From: Afipia felis ATCC 53690 | Lineage (GTDB): Bacteria > Pseudomonadota > Alphaproteobacteria > Rhizobiales > Xanthobacteraceae | Assembly (NCBI RefSeq): GCF_000314735.2 | Contig: NZ_KB375270.1 | Coordinates: 372,001 to 436,000 of the forward strand | Reading direction: 5' to 3' | Length of the DNA: 64,000 bases | Shown: positions 7,516-16,837 of the stretch, piece after piece | Layout: the number at the start of each line of letters is the position of its first letter | Numbering within the stretch: position 1 is the first letter of the stretch | Translations under genes and position numbers: made by a program | Notes under the pieces: model-generated | Databases searched by the model: none | The model's input: only the letters and a program-made list of their open reading frames with translations | What the model was told of the DNA's origin: nothing

Positions 7516-9315
7516 CTATTGCGAGATGCGCAGCTTGGCAATCGTCGCGAGCACGTTCTGGAACGCGGTCGCAGTCTGGCTCGACTGGGTAATCATCTGG
7601 AAGTATGTGCCGGAGGTGGCGCAGTCCTGCAGCACCTGCGAGGTCGGATCCGCATTGTTGATGTTCACCTGAATGGTGAAGATGGTGATCTGGTTGCCGC
7701 CGTTCTGAGCTGGGTCCTTGATGTTCTTGCACAGAAGTTCCTGCCGGGCATCGATCGTCGAGCAAGCACCGGTGCCGGGACAGGTGTACCAGCGATCCTG
7801 TGTGTTCAAGCCGTCAGTCAACAGGACGATATAATCCTTGTAGACCCAGTTGGGATCTTTTGGCGGTGCCATGAATGGATTGTTCGTGGTGTTCAGCGTC
7901 TGCCAGCCCCAGAACAGCCCGACGGCCTGGTTGGTGTTGCCGTTCGGACTCATGGCATTGATTTGAGATTTCAGCGTGCTCCACTGATTGGTCATCGCGG
8001 TAAGGGGGGCCAGTGCGCAGCCGCTCCATTGTTCGGGGTAGGTTAGCTTCGAGGGTGCCGTCAGCGAACCTGTCATCGCATCATTGGTGGTGTCGTAGCT
8101 CTGATCACGGTCGTTGACGCAACCGGTCCACCCGCCGCTCGTTGTAGGATCGGAGGGGTTTGTCGCTGCATATTTCGTCAGAGTTGAAACCGCGGCGGGA
8201 GTGGCGCTCGGGTCGGCTGGCACGTTGCGCCAGTCATGCCGGTATGCAGACAGGCTGCAAACCTTGTTCGAGTTTGAGCCCGTACAACTGCAGCCGCTTG
8301 GCTTCCCAGTGCAGCTCGCAGATGACCCCGTCCACTTGAGGGTGACCGGCACACTCGTGTAGCAGCCGTTGTAGTAGATGCTGGTTTTACCCGGCAGTTT
8401 CTTGCCGCTGTCGATGCTCGGGCAGATCATGCCCGAATAGTTTCCGCTTGATGGGATACTGCTCGCGCTTTTTGCGCCGGAAATCGTGGCCGGCATATTG
8501 GTGCATGAAAAACCATGGGAATTGTTGCTAAACGGGCAACTCGAACCGGGGCCAGTCATGTCGATCCAGACGCCGGGCGTCGTGATGCCTGCCGAACTGG
8601 CGAGATTGTTGGGATAGCCGTTCTGACTGAGATAGGGTGGATCAGCCTTCCATTCCGTCCAGTTCAGCCAGGCCGCATTGACGTTCGAGGTGCTGACGCT
8701 CACGTCCTTGGTGAAAGGAACAATGGAAATATAAACGTCACCGTTATTCGTATTGAAGTTGGACAACTGCGTGATCATGTCGGTCGCTGCGCTTTGCAGT
8801 GCCGCCATCTTGCCGTTCTGAGCCATCGAACCGGTGTTATCGAGCACCAGTGCGACCCGCATCCGGGTGCTGCCCCATTTCGTGGTCGAGGACGAGTTGA
8901 TCGGCAGTGTGCTGAAATTGTTGCCGAGCACCTTCATGAAATAGGTCGGGATGTTGCCGCCCGCCGTCAGCAGAATCGACGCGCCGCTGCCGCTGTTCGG
9001 CGTGTAAGTGGCGCTGAACGTCTGGATCGGGGCATCGGTGGCGACGTACAGCGAGTCGACATACTGCCGCGCGCGGGTCGTGATCTGGCTTGCCGTCAGG
9101 GATGCCGCGTCCTTGGAAATCATCAGCGCCGCGCTGTCGAGCGCGGTCTGGAGAGCGGTTCGGGCGGAGCTCGCGCGGGTGTAATCGACCGCGGCACCGA
9201 CGAGCGCAACCAGCGGGATCGACACGAGAGCGAAGATGATTGCGACGTTGCCGCGGGCATCTGTTCGGAATTGCCGCACGAGGCGGGCAAGATGCTTGAT
9301 CGACGGGAAGCTCAT
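7516..9315 (-). CDS. TadG/TadE-like pilus-assembly protein with von Willebrand A domain
   Basis: A 599-residue membrane protein. The N-terminal segment GNVAIIFALVSIPLVALVG (about residues 22-40) is the TadE/TadG-type hydrophobic helix. A VWA domain follows with the metal-binding MIDAS opening LDNTGSM near residue 157 and a later VLLTDG segment. The middle is rich in Ser, Asn and cysteines, fitting an exported, disulfide-bonded part. TadG-like proteins accompany Flp/Tad adhesive pili, but no other tad or flp gene lies here, so it is an orphan copy. The ATG at 9315 gives the normal short cytosolic tail before the helix. Confidence 0.85.
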   Translation of the reverse strand: MSFPSIKHLARLVRQFRTDARGNVAIIFALVSIPLVALVGAAVDYTRASSARTALQTALDSAALMISKDAASLTASQITTRARQYVDSLYVATDAPIQTFSATYTPNSGSGASILLTAGGNIPTYFMKVLGNNFSTLPINSSSTTKWGSTRMRVALVLDNTGSMAQNGKMAALQSAATDMITQLSNFNTNNGDVYISIVPFTKDVSVSTSNVNAAWLNWTEWKADPPYLSQNGYPNNLASSAGITTPGVWIDMTGPGSSCPFSNNSHGFSCTNMPATISGAKSASSIPSSGNYSGMICPSIDSGKKLPGKTSIYYNGCYTSVPVTLKWTGSSASCTGKPSGCSCTGSNSNKVCSLSAYRHDWRNVPADPSATPAAVSTLTKYAATNPSDPTTSGGWTGCVNDRDQSYDTTNDAMTGSLTAPSKLTYPEQWSGCALAPLTAMTNQWSTLKSQINAMSPNGNTNQAVGLFWGWQTLNTTNNPFMAPPKDPNWVYKDYIVLLTDGLNTQDRWYTCPGTGACSTIDARQELLCKNIKDPAQNGGNQITIFTIQVNINNADPTSQVLQDCATSGTYFQMITQSSQTATAFQNVLATIAKLRISQ

Positions 9316-9786
9316 GGCTGCTACCAGACTGGTTATATCTGGAACTTTGCTTAGGGCTGCCGGGTGAAGAGGTAGTAAAATGATGCGAGTAAACCCGAGG
9401 ACATTCCTAAAATGCCGTCTTTTTCAGAGGAGTGACGCACCTCTATCCTCAACGAAGTGTTGCGGATCGGGTCTTGTTTTCCTGTCAGCCGTTAACGAAA
9501 TGGCAGAAAGCGGAACGGGACACCTTGTGGAAGCTGTCTGAAAGCCCTCCGAACGGCGCTAATTTCCTCAGCATTCCGAGGAAGGTAGGGTTTTCCGGTC
9601 GGCTTGCGGCGCAGCCGGACCGGGGCCATATTGGACAGGACGCCAGCGCGGACGGGTTCGTGCCGCCGCAGGCCGGGGATCATCGAACGCAAAGCCATGC
9701 TGCACAAGCCTTTCACCGTCATGACCGGAAAGACCGGACAATCCGGCGGCCGCCGTCCGCGCTCCGAAGCCATGTCCAGGGTCGTC
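9316..9786. other. Intergenic region between the TadG-like gene and clpS
   Basis: 471 bases between divergent genes. Frames open across it (for example plus 9432-9800) lack the local codon bias and any recognisable product. The clpS frame itself extends back to 9604, but the residues before 9787 are Arg-rich and unlike a ClpS N-terminus. It presumably holds the promoters of both neighbours; no clear terminator or RNA gene is visible. Confidence 0.5.
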
Positions 9787-10116
9787 ATGTCAAAGGATGA
9801 CGGCCGTCCCGAGGGGACAGGTCCGGGCACATCCGTCATTACCAGGACCAAGCCGCGCGCGAAGCGTCCGAGCCTGTATCGCGTCCTGATCCTGAATGAC
9901 GACTACACGCCCATGGAATTCGTCGTCCACGTTCTGGAGAGGTTCTTTCAGAAGGATGTTGAAGCTGCGACCAAGATCATGTTGCATGTTCATCATCACG
10001 GGATCGGCGAGTGTGGAATCTTCACATATGAAATCGCCGAGACCAAAGTGACGCAGGTGATGGATTTTGCACGCAAGCACCAACATCCTTTGCAATGCGT
10101 GATGGAAAAGAAGTAG
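9787..10116 (+). CDS. clpS: ATP-dependent Clp protease adaptor ClpS
   Basis: N-end-rule adaptor that delivers substrates with destabilising N-terminal residues to ClpAP. The protein of about 109 residues carries the canonical core [17 protein letters not shown], the HHHGIGECG strand and the C-terminal [15 protein letters not shown]; residues Asn-Asp-Asp and the Met of YTPMEF line the N-degron pocket. Several ATGs are in frame (9697, 9721, 9772, 9787); 9787 gives a normal disordered tail ([10 protein letters not shown]). It precedes clpA by 211 bp, a common alphaproteobacterial order. Confidence 0.92.
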   Translation: MSKDDGRPEGTGPGTSVITRTKPRAKRPSLYRVLILNDDYTPMEFVVHVLERFFQKDVEAATKIMLHVHHHGIGECGIFTYEIAETKVTQVMDFARKHQHPLQCVMEKK

Positions 10117-10327
10117 CCTGTCGACAGGAGTCGATTTGCAAGATCTGACGGCGGAAATGTTTTGGTGGGGAACCTGAGTTCGAAGAGTGGCGTTCATCTC
10201 ACGATGCACTAGATTCGAGAACGACAAGACAACCGCACAAGAGAATGCCGGACGAAAGAAACAACGGCGGAAACGGCTGAGAGGAATACTCGAACGGCCA
10301 GAATGGCGGGGGCCATAAAGGAAGCGA

Positions 10328-12697
10328 ATGCCGACTTTTTCTCAGAGCCTTGAACAATCCCTGCATCGCGCACTCGCGATCGCAAACGAACGCCACCATC
10401 AATACGCGACGCTCGAACATCTTTTGCTTTCGCTGATTGACGATGCCGATGCGGCCGCTGTGATGCGTGCCTGCAGCGTCGATCTCGACAAGCTGCGCGG
10501 CAGCCTCGTCGGTTATCTCGAAACTGAATTCGAGAACCTGATCGGCGATGGCGCCGAAGACGCCAAGCCGACCGCCGGATTCCAGCGCGTCGTGCAGCGC
10601 GCGGTGATCCATGTCCAGTCATCCGGTCGCGAGGAAGTGACCGGCGCCAACGTGCTGATCGCGATCTTCGCGGAGCGCGAAAGCCATGCCGCGTATTTCC
10701 TGCAGGAGCAGGACATGACGCGCTACGACGCGGTCAATTACATCAGCCATGGTATCGCCAAACGCCCCGGCGTCTCGGAAGCGCGGCCGGCGCGCGGCGT
10801 CGACGACGACACCGACACCAAGGGCGGCGAGGACACCAAGAAGAAGGGCGAGGCGCTCGAAACTTACTGCGTCAATCTCAACAAGAAGGCGCGCGACGGC
10901 AAGATTGATCCGGTGATCGGCCGCAACGCCGAGATTAACCGCGCGATCCAGGTGCTGTGCCGCCGCCAGAAGAATAATCCGCTGTTCGTCGGCGAAGCCG
11001 GCGTCGGCAAGACCGCGATCGCGGAGGGCCTCGCCAAGCGCATCGTCGACAGCGATGTGCCGGAGGTGCTGTCGGCCGCGACTGTGTTTTCGCTCGACAT
11101 GGGCACGCTGCTCGCGGGCACGCGCTATCGTGGCGACTTCGAGGAACGCCTCAAGCAGGTCATCAAGGAGCTTGAGGCGCATCCCAACGCGATCCTGTTC
11201 ATCGATGAGATCCACACCGTGATCGGTGCGGGCGCGACGTCGGGCGGGGCGATGGATGCCTCGAATCTCCTCAAGCCTGCGCTCGCCTCGGGCGGGATCC
11301 GCTGCATGGGCTCGACCACATACAAAGAGTATCGTCAGCACTTCGAGAAGGACCGCGCGCTGGTGCGGCGCTTCCAGAAGATCGACGTCAACGAGCCGTC
11401 GGTGGAAGATGCGATCGGTATCCTGAAGGGGCTGAAGCCTTATTTCGAGGACTACCACAAGCTGAAATACACCAACGACGCCATCGAGGCGGCGGTGAAC
11501 CTTTCTGCACGCTACATCCACGACCGCAAATTGCCGGACAAGGCGATCGACGTGATCGACGAATCCGGTGCGGCGCAGATGCTGGTGCCGGAAGGCAAGC
11601 GCAAGAAGACTATCGGCATCAAGGAAATCGAGACGACCATCGCGACGATGGCGCGGATTCCCCCGAAGAGCGTGTCGAAGGACGACGCCGAGGTGCTGCG
11701 GCATCTCGAGGCGACGCTCAAGCGCACCGTTTTCGGTCAGGACAAGGCGATCGAGGCGCTGGCTGCGTCGATCAAGCTCGCCCGTGCGGGCCTGCGCGAA
11801 CCGGAGAAGCCGATCGGCTGCTACCTGTTCTCGGGTCCGACCGGCGTCGGCAAGACCGAGGTCGCGAAGCAACTGGCGTCTTCGCTCGGCGTCGAACTCC
11901 TGCGCTTCGACATGTCGGAGTACATGGAGCGGCATACGGTGTCCCGTTTGATCGGTGCGCCTCCGGGCTATGTCGGCTTCGATCAGGGCGGCTTGCTCAC
12001 CGACGGCGTTGACCAGCATCCGCATTGCGTGGTGCTGCTGGACGAGATCGAGAAGGCGCATCCCGACCTTTACAACGTGCTGCTGCAGATCATGGATCAT
12101 GGCAAGCTCACCGACCACAACGGCAAGCAGGTGAACTTCCGCAACATCATCCTGATCATGACGACCAACGCGGGCGCGGCCGATATGGCCAAGGCGGCAT
12201 TCGGCTTCACGCGCAGCAAACGTGAAGGCGAGGACCACGAGGCGATCAACCGGCAGTTTGCGCCGGAATTCCGCAACCGTCTCGATGCCATCGTTTCCTT
12301 CGCGCACCTCGATGCCGATGTGATCGGCATGGTGGTGGAGAAGTTCGTGATGCAGCTCGAAGCCCAGCTTGGCGACCGCAACGTCACCATCGAGCTGTCC
12401 GACCCGGCCAAGACCTGGCTGGTGAAGGAGGGCTACGACGAGCAGATGGGCGCGCGGCCGATGGCACGCGTTATCCAGGAGCACATCAAGAAGCCGCTGG
12501 CCGACGAGGTGCTGTTCGGCAAGCTCAAGAACGGTGGCCATGTCCGCGTTGTGCTCGTCAAGGACGAAGCGGCGGGTGAGGGCAAGGAGAAGATCGGCTT
12601 CGAGTTCGTCGAAGGCCCGGTCACGCCGAAGCCGGAAAAGCTGCCGGGCGCGCGCAAGCGCAAACCCAAGGCGAGCAAGGAGCCCGCCAAGGCGTGA
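10328..12697 (+). CDS. clpA: ATP-dependent Clp protease ATP-binding subunit ClpA
   Basis: Hexameric AAA+ unfoldase that feeds proteins to ClpP. The 789 residues comprise a double-Clp N-domain (about 1-145), a charged linker, AAA-1 with Walker A GEAGVGKT at 222-229 and Walker B ILFIDEIH, and AAA-2 with Walker A GPTGVGKT at 503-510 and [13 protein letters not shown], then a basic C-terminal tail ending [14 protein letters not shown]. It lacks the long ClpB middle coiled coil, which separates ClpA from ClpB. It ends before a strong bidirectional terminator. The long minus-strand frame opposite it is a codon-bias shadow. Confidence 0.97.
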   Translation: MPTFSQSLEQSLHRALAIANERHHQYATLEHLLLSLIDDADAAAVMRACSVDLDKLRGSLVGYLETEFENLIGDGAEDAKPTAGFQRVVQRAVIHVQSSGREEVTGANVLIAIFAERESHAAYFLQEQDMTRYDAVNYISHGIAKRPGVSEARPARGVDDDTDTKGGEDTKKKGEALETYCVNLNKKARDGKIDPVIGRNAEINRAIQVLCRRQKNNPLFVGEAGVGKTAIAEGLAKRIVDSDVPEVLSAATVFSLDMGTLLAGTRYRGDFEERLKQVIKELEAHPNAILFIDEIHTVIGAGATSGGAMDASNLLKPALASGGIRCMGSTTYKEYRQHFEKDRALVRRFQKIDVNEPSVEDAIGILKGLKPYFEDYHKLKYTNDAIEAAVNLSARYIHDRKLPDKAIDVIDESGAAQMLVPEGKRKKTIGIKEIETTIATMARIPPKSVSKDDAEVLRHLEATLKRTVFGQDKAIEALAASIKLARAGLREPEKPIGCYLFSGPTGVGKTEVAKQLASSLGVELLRFDMSEYMERHTVSRLIGAPPGYVGFDQGGLLTDGVDQHPHCVVLLDEIEKAHPDLYNVLLQIMDHGKLTDHNGKQVNFRNIILIMTTNAGAADMAKAAFGFTRSKREGEDHEAINRQFAPEFRNRLDAIVSFAHLDADVIGMVVEKFVMQLEAQLGDRNVTIELSDPAKTWLVKEGYDEQMGARPMARVIQEHIKKPLADEVLFGKLKNGGHVRVVLVKDEAAGEGKEKIGFEFVEGPVTPKPEKLPGARKRKPKASKEPAKA

Positions 12698-12713
12698 TGT
12701 ATCTGCGATAATG

Positions 12714-12747
12714 AAAAAAGCCCGGCGCGAAATCGCCGGGCTTTTTT
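12714..12747 (+). terminator. Bidirectional rho-independent terminator after clpA
   Basis: A perfect 14-bp stem (12714-12727 with 12734-12747) and a 6-base loop, with six A at the left end and six T at the right end, so it can terminate both clpA and the minus-strand gene ending at 12764. Confidence 0.9.
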
Positions 12748-12763
12748 GTTGGTCGAAATCCGC

Positions 12764-13078
12764 TCAGAAATGCCTGATCGCCCGCGCGATGGCGTCGAAT
12801 TTCGCGGTCAGCACATCGGAAGCGATCTTCGAGAGCGTCACCGCTGCAACTGCGATCAGAACCGTGACGACGACATATTGCGAGAAGACGAACGCAAGCA
12901 GCACACGCGCCGCGCCACGCAGCATGTTGGCGATGCGGGAAGGGGCAGGTGGGCTGGCCGGAACGGCAAGGTCATCAGCGGATGGAACAGGCTCGCTCTC
13001 CGCCTCATTGTCTTGCTCGACGGCGGGCGCAACCTCATCTTCTGGCAGCATTTCGTCGTCAGGCTGGCGTTGTTCCAT
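12764..13078 (-). CDS. Small hypothetical single-pass membrane protein
   Basis: Unrecognised 104-residue protein. The N-terminal half is acidic and Pro-rich (cytosolic, probably disordered); residues about 56-82 form one long hydrophobic segment (VLLAFVFSQYVVVTVLIAV) followed by a basic amphipathic tail. It fits exactly between the clpA terminator and the divergent transglycosylase start, which supports it as a gene. No neighbour suggests a function. Confidence 0.6.
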   Translation of the reverse strand: MEQRQPDDEMLPEDEVAPAVEQDNEAESEPVPSADDLAVPASPPAPSRIANMLRGAARVLLAFVFSQYVVVTVLIAVAAVTLSKIASDVLTAKFDAIARAIRHF

Positions 13079-13136
13079 GCATCAGCTTTAAGCGGGAGAG
13101 CAGGACGAGACCATGTGGTTATCGGGATTAAGGTAA

Positions 13137-14084
13137 ATGCACCGGGTCATGAAATTGGTGAGCTTGATTACTGCCGCCATACTCATGCCGGCACTGCAGG
13201 TTGCGCTTGCCCAGCAGGATGCACCGGCACCTTCCGACGCCAAGCCCAAAAGCGAGACTGCAACGGCCGCTGAAAAAAACACCGACACCGGCGAATCCAT
13301 GTGCCTGATGATCGAATCCGCGGCGAAGGCAAACGGTCTGCCGCTGGAATTCTTCGCGCGCGTGATCTGGCAGGAAAGTCGTTTCCAGCCCGATGCGATC
13401 GGACCCGTTACGCGCAACGGTCAGCGCGCGCAGGGCGTGGCGCAGTTTATGCCGGGGACGGCGAACGAGCGGCGGCTGCTCGATCCGTTCGATCCGGTAC
13501 AGGCGTTGCCGAAGGCCGCCGAATTTCTGAGCGAACTGCGCCAGCAGTTCGGCAATCTCGGGCTTGCCGCGGCTGCCTACAATGCCGGGCCACGGCGTGT
13601 GAGTGAATGGCGCGCGGGAACGGGGCCGATGCCTGAGGAGACCCGCAACTATGTCTACGCCATCACCGGCGCGAGCGTGGAGGACTGGAATAAAGCGGGC
13701 GTGGGCAACGACATCGCTGATCGCAAGAAGCCGGCAGGTTGCCGTGAATTGATGGCGCTGCTGCGCCACGCACCGAATCCGTTTGTCGCTCATCTCGAGG
13801 AGCGTGTCCGCATCGGCGCAGAAAGCCCGTGGGGCGTGCAGCTTGCCGCGGGATTCTCGCGTGATAAGGCGCTTGCGATGTATGCACGCGCGATGGCCCG
13901 GGTGAGCGGCGTGATCGGCGATCACGATCCGAATCTGCTCAGCAGCACGTTCCGCAGTCGCGGCACTCGCGCATTCTATCAGGTGCGGATCGGCGCGGAG
14001 ACGCGAGAGGCGGCGAACGATTTGTGCGCGAAGATCCACAAGGCGGGGCAGGCCTGTATGGTGCTGCGTAACAACAGGGGGTGA
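13137..14084 (+). CDS. Lytic murein transglycosylase with C-terminal SPOR-like region
   Basis: Periplasmic enzyme that cleaves the glycan strands of peptidoglycan, forming 1,6-anhydro ends. The 315 residues have a signal peptide (MKLVSLITAAILMPALQVALA), then an SLT domain with the catalytic glutamate in IWQESRF, followed by GVAQFMPGTA and AAAAYNAGPRRV, both family signatures. The last 40 residues (FYQVRIGAETREAANDLC to ACMVLRN) look like a SPOR half-domain with two cysteines, similar to the tail of the carboxypeptidase at 4921-6720. The ATG at 13137 precedes another at 13149; either leaves the signal peptide intact. Confidence 0.9.
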   Translation: MHRVMKLVSLITAAILMPALQVALAQQDAPAPSDAKPKSETATAAEKNTDTGESMCLMIESAAKANGLPLEFFARVIWQESRFQPDAIGPVTRNGQRAQGVAQFMPGTANERRLLDPFDPVQALPKAAEFLSELRQQFGNLGLAAAAYNAGPRRVSEWRAGTGPMPEETRNYVYAITGASVEDWNKAGVGNDIADRKKPAGCRELMALLRHAPNPFVAHLEERVRIGAESPWGVQLAAGFSRDKALAMYARAMARVSGVIGDHDPNLLSSTFRSRGTRAFYQVRIGAETREAANDLCAKIHKAGQACMVLRNNRG

Positions 14085-14102
14085 TCGCTCAGGTCGCCTT
14101 GT

Positions 14103-15269
14103 TCAAGTTGCTTTGCGGAAGGGGCCGCCTTCCGTCAGTTCGCGGCCGACTTCCGCGACATAATCGCGTTCATGAACGAGATAGTCGCGCACCGCGTGGC
14201 GCAGGCTCGGGTCGGCGATGTAATGGGCGGAGTGGGTCATCTGCGGCAGGTAGCCGCGCGCGATCTTGTGTTCGCCCTGTGCGCCGGCCTCGACGGATTT
14301 AAGCCCGTGCCGGATCGCATAATCGATGGCCTGATAGTAGCAGACCTCGAAATGCAGGAACGGGTGATGCTCGATCGCGCCCCAATGGCGGCCGTAGAGC
14401 GTATCGGACCCCTTGAAGTTGATCGCGCCCGCGATCCAGCATCCTTCGCGCTTTGCCATGATGAGCACGACGTCGTCGGCCATGGTTTCGGCGATCTGTG
14501 TATAGAAGGGGCGGTTGAGATAGGGGCGCCCCCATTTGCGCGATCCCGTCTCCATGTAGAACCCGTAGAACGCGTCCCATGCATCGTCGGTGATGTCCAC
14601 GCCGGTCAGTACATGAATCTCGATGCCGTTTGTGAGGGCGTCGCGGCGTTCGCGCTTGATCGCCTTGCGATGGCGCGAGGCCAGTGTGGCGAGGAAATCG
14701 TCGAAGCTTGCGTAGCCTTCATTGCGCCAGTGATATTGCTGGTCGGTGCGTTGAAGGAATCCGTGCTGCGCAAGAAGCCTCCATTCGTCCTGGGCGGCGA
14801 AGGTGACATGTACGGACGAGACATTGAGCTGGCTGCACAGGCCGATCATTCCCGCGATCAGTGCTTCGCGAATCTGCTCCTGATCGGCATCAGAGCGAAC
14901 CAGCAGGCGCGGGCCGGTGACCGGCGTGAACGGCACGGACACCTGCAGCTTCGGATAATACGCGCCGCCCGCGCGCATGAAGGCATCCGCCCAGTTATGG
15001 TCGAATACATATTCTCCCTGCGAGTGGTTCTTGAGATAGCAGGGGACTATTCCGAGGATGTGTTCTTCGCACCGCGCGACGAGGTGGCGCGCGGCCCAGC
15101 CGGTGCGCGCAATGGCGGAGCCGGAGTTCTCCAGTGCGGCAAAGAACGCATAGGAAAGAAACGGATTATAGGCGCTGCCTTCGGGGTGCGCGCAGGCGTT
15201 CCAGTCATCTGCCGCGATCTGGCGTACGGACGATACGGCTTCGAGCGTGATGTCGGTGGGTGTCGTCAA
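14103..15269 (-). CDS. GNAT-like acyltransferase family protein (DUF482 type)
   Basis: A 388-residue protein of the DUF482/FemAB-related GNAT superfamily, probably an aminoacyl or acetyl transferase; substrate unknown. Family landmarks are NPFLSYAFFAALE, YVFDHNWADAF, the TLASRHRKAIKRERR helix and FEVCYYQAIDYAI with EAGAQGEHKIARGY near the C-terminus. The start appears to be TTG at 15269 because no ATG or GTG is in phase; a 15-codon reading frame (MAEIEPHTAGRIARI) ends with a TGA overlapping that TTG and could couple translation. It follows the GDPD gene by 67 bp on the same strand. Confidence 0.8.
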   Translation of the reverse strand: MTTPTDITLEAVSSVRQIAADDWNACAHPEGSAYNPFLSYAFFAALENSGSAIARTGWAARHLVARCEEHILGIVPCYLKNHSQGEYVFDHNWADAFMRAGGAYYPKLQVSVPFTPVTGPRLLVRSDADQEQIREALIAGMIGLCSQLNVSSVHVTFAAQDEWRLLAQHGFLQRTDQQYHWRNEGYASFDDFLATLASRHRKAIKRERRDALTNGIEIHVLTGVDITDDAWDAFYGFYMETGSRKWGRPYLNRPFYTQIAETMADDVVLIMAKREGCWIAGAINFKGSDTLYGRHWGAIEHHPFLHFEVCYYQAIDYAIRHGLKSVEAGAQGEHKIARGYLPQMTHSAHYIADPSLRHAVRDYLVHERDYVAEVGRELTEGGPFRKAT

Positions 15270-15336
15270 ATGCGGGCAATCCGGCCAGCGGTATGCGGTT
15301 CGATCTCAGCCATAGATCGTGATTTTCCGAGCATCT

Positions 15337-16104
15337 TCAAGGGCGCTTTGCCCCCGGCACGAAGCCCTCGAAAATCACCTGGTCGGCGTAGCGCGCGGCA
15401 CGGGCGCGCTGTTCCAGCGTGCGAACGGTCCACGTCAACAGTGCGCAACCGAAGATGTGGCGAGCGATCCATGGGGCGGGCGCGGGCAACTCATTGATCC
15501 AGTAGGCGACAAAATGCGGACGGGTCCGGAAGGCGTGGCGCAGATGGAGCATGCCGCGCACTTTCTCTGGTGGCAGTTGCTGCCACTCGTCCTCATGATA
15601 ATAGCGCTCCGCGACGATGCCGCGCGGCACCTCCGGAATGTGGTCGCGGATCGCCAGCACCTGATCGGGATCGAACGACATCAGCGCGAGCGGGCCAGAG
15701 TAGGCACGCACGACCTCGGCAACGCGCCGGATCAGGCGGCGGTCGCCGTCGAACCGGCTCTTGATCTCGACCACCAGCGGCACGCGGCCGGCGGTCATCT
15801 CGCACAATTCGCTGAGCGTGATTATGCGGTCGGCCGTTTCCTTGAAGCGCACGGTTTTCAGCTCGGCGGCGCTCAAAGTGCGGATGTCGTCCGTGCGCTC
15901 GGTGAGGCGCGCCAGCGTGTCGTCGTGAAACACCATCGCCTCGCCGTCAGCCGACAGTTGCAGGTCGGTCTCGATGGCGAAACCGCCTGTCATCGCGGCG
16001 ACGAAAGCCGAGGGCGTGCTTTCCACGATGCCCTTGGCGCGATCATGCAACCCGCGATGTGCGACCGGCGCAGCAGTCAGCCAGCCCGGTGCGCGATAGG
16101 CCAT
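15337..16104 (-). CDS. Glycerophosphodiester phosphodiesterase
   Basis: Hydrolyses deacylated phospholipids (glycerophosphodiesters) to sn-glycerol-3-phosphate and an alcohol. The protein of about 255 residues has the family opening AHRGLHD, the metal-binding glutamate in AIETDLQLSADGE, the general acid in VFHDDTL and the EIKSRF strand of the TIM barrel. No signal peptide is present, so it is cytosolic, as with UgpQ. Its ATG overlaps the stop of the RidA gene (TGATG), a translational-coupling arrangement; a GTG one codon upstream is an alternative. Confidence 0.9.
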   Translation of the reverse strand: MAYRAPGWLTAAPVAHRGLHDRAKGIVESTPSAFVAAMTGGFAIETDLQLSADGEAMVFHDDTLARLTERTDDIRTLSAAELKTVRFKETADRIITLSELCEMTAGRVPLVVEIKSRFDGDRRLIRRVAEVVRAYSGPLALMSFDPDQVLAIRDHIPEVPRGIVAERYYHEDEWQQLPPEKVRGMLHLRHAFRTRPHFVAYWINELPAPAPWIARHIFGCALLTWTVRTLEQRARAARYADQVIFEGFVPGAKRP

Positions 16105-16571
16105 CACATCACCTCGAACTGGCCTTCGACCTCGACGGCGGCATCCGCCGGCAGCGCGGCGACACCGACGGTCGAGCGCGCGTGGCGTCCCTTGTCGCCG
16201 AACACCTCGACCATCAGGTCGGAGGCGCCGTTCATCACCTTCGGGCCATCGAGAAAGTCGGGCGCGGAGTTGATGAAGCCGCCGAGCCGGATCACCCGCA
16301 CCACGCGGTCGAGGTCGCCGACGGCGGCCTTCACCTGGATCAGGAGATTGATGGCGCAGCCGCGCGCGGCCGCGATGCCCTGGTCCATGCTGACGCCCGC
16401 GCCGAGCTTGCCCTTGGCGATCAGTTGCCGGTTGGCGTCATTGCAGACCTGACCGGAGACGGTGAGGATGTTGCCGGTCCGCACAAACGGCACGTAGTTG
16501 GCGATGGGGACCAGCGGCGTGTGCAGCACGATCCCAAGCTCAGCCAGCTTCCGTTCGATCTCGCCTGCCAT
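16104..16571 (-). CDS. RidA/YjgF family protein
   Basis: A 155-residue member of the Rid family; RidA itself hydrolyses reactive enamine/imine intermediates from pyridoxal-phosphate enzymes, but this longer subtype has no proven substrate. Seen: LTVSGQVCND, a long central helix AARGCAINLLIQVKAA, FINSAPDF, and RSTVGVAALPADAAVEVE at the end, which includes the substrate-binding arginine. The ATG at 16571 is chosen because GGAGAATGAG precedes it at proper spacing; an ATG at 16583 is possible. It is the first gene of a RidA-GDPD-GNAT string on the minus strand, and the left copy of the palindrome unit sits just upstream. Confidence 0.88.
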   Translation of the reverse strand: MAGEIERKLAELGIVLHTPLVPIANYVPFVRTGNILTVSGQVCNDANRQLIAKGKLGAGVSMDQGIAAARGCAINLLIQVKAAVGDLDRVVRVIRLGGFINSAPDFLDGPKVMNGASDLMVEVFGDKGRHARSTVGVAALPADAAVEVEGQFEVM

Positions 16572-16653
16572 CTCATTCTCCATGATTGGACCGTCTTTGA
16601 CGCCGGTTATGCCCAAGTTGCGGCATAATCCCAGCGCCAATATGCTCCGATTC

Positions 16654-16731
16654 CTAGTGTGGTGGTTCAGAAGTTCGCTTCATTTTCTCCGCGAGTTCTT
16701 CAAGCGAACTTCTGAACCTAAACCACACTAG
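16654..16731 (+). repeat. Palindromic element A (left copy)
   Basis: A 78-bp imperfect palindrome with CTAG at both ends; its arms contain CAGAAGTTCGCTT and AAGCGAACTTCTG. The reverse complement matches the element at 19114-19191 with 4 differences. With a 13-bp AT-rich spacer and element B it forms a 167-bp unit between the divergent starts of the RidA gene and eipB. There is no coding content. Confidence 0.9.
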
Positions 16732-16744
16732 TATCATAGATTTT

Positions 16745-16820
16745 CTAGTGTCCCTTCGAATCCGAAGTTCGCTACGGAAGGCGCGGCCTAGTGAGGCGAA
16801 CTTCGGATTCGGGACACTCG
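16745..16820 (+). repeat. Palindromic element B (left copy)
   Basis: A 76-bp imperfect palindrome with CTAG at the left end and CTCG at the right (one substitution from CTAG). Its arms contain GAATCCGAAGTTCGC and GCGAACTTCGGATTC. It shares GAAGTTCGC with element A but is otherwise distinct. The reverse complement matches 19025-19100 with about 7 differences. It ends 17 bp before the eipB start codon. Confidence 0.9.
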
Positions 16821-16837
16821 ATTGGCAAGGAGAGAAC

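Noticed and set aside
10619..12541. 640-codon open frame on the minus strand opposite clpA
   Set aside because: It lies fully antisense to a clear ClpA; its His/Arg/Leu-rich, low-complexity translation is typical of antisense frames in high-GC genomes.
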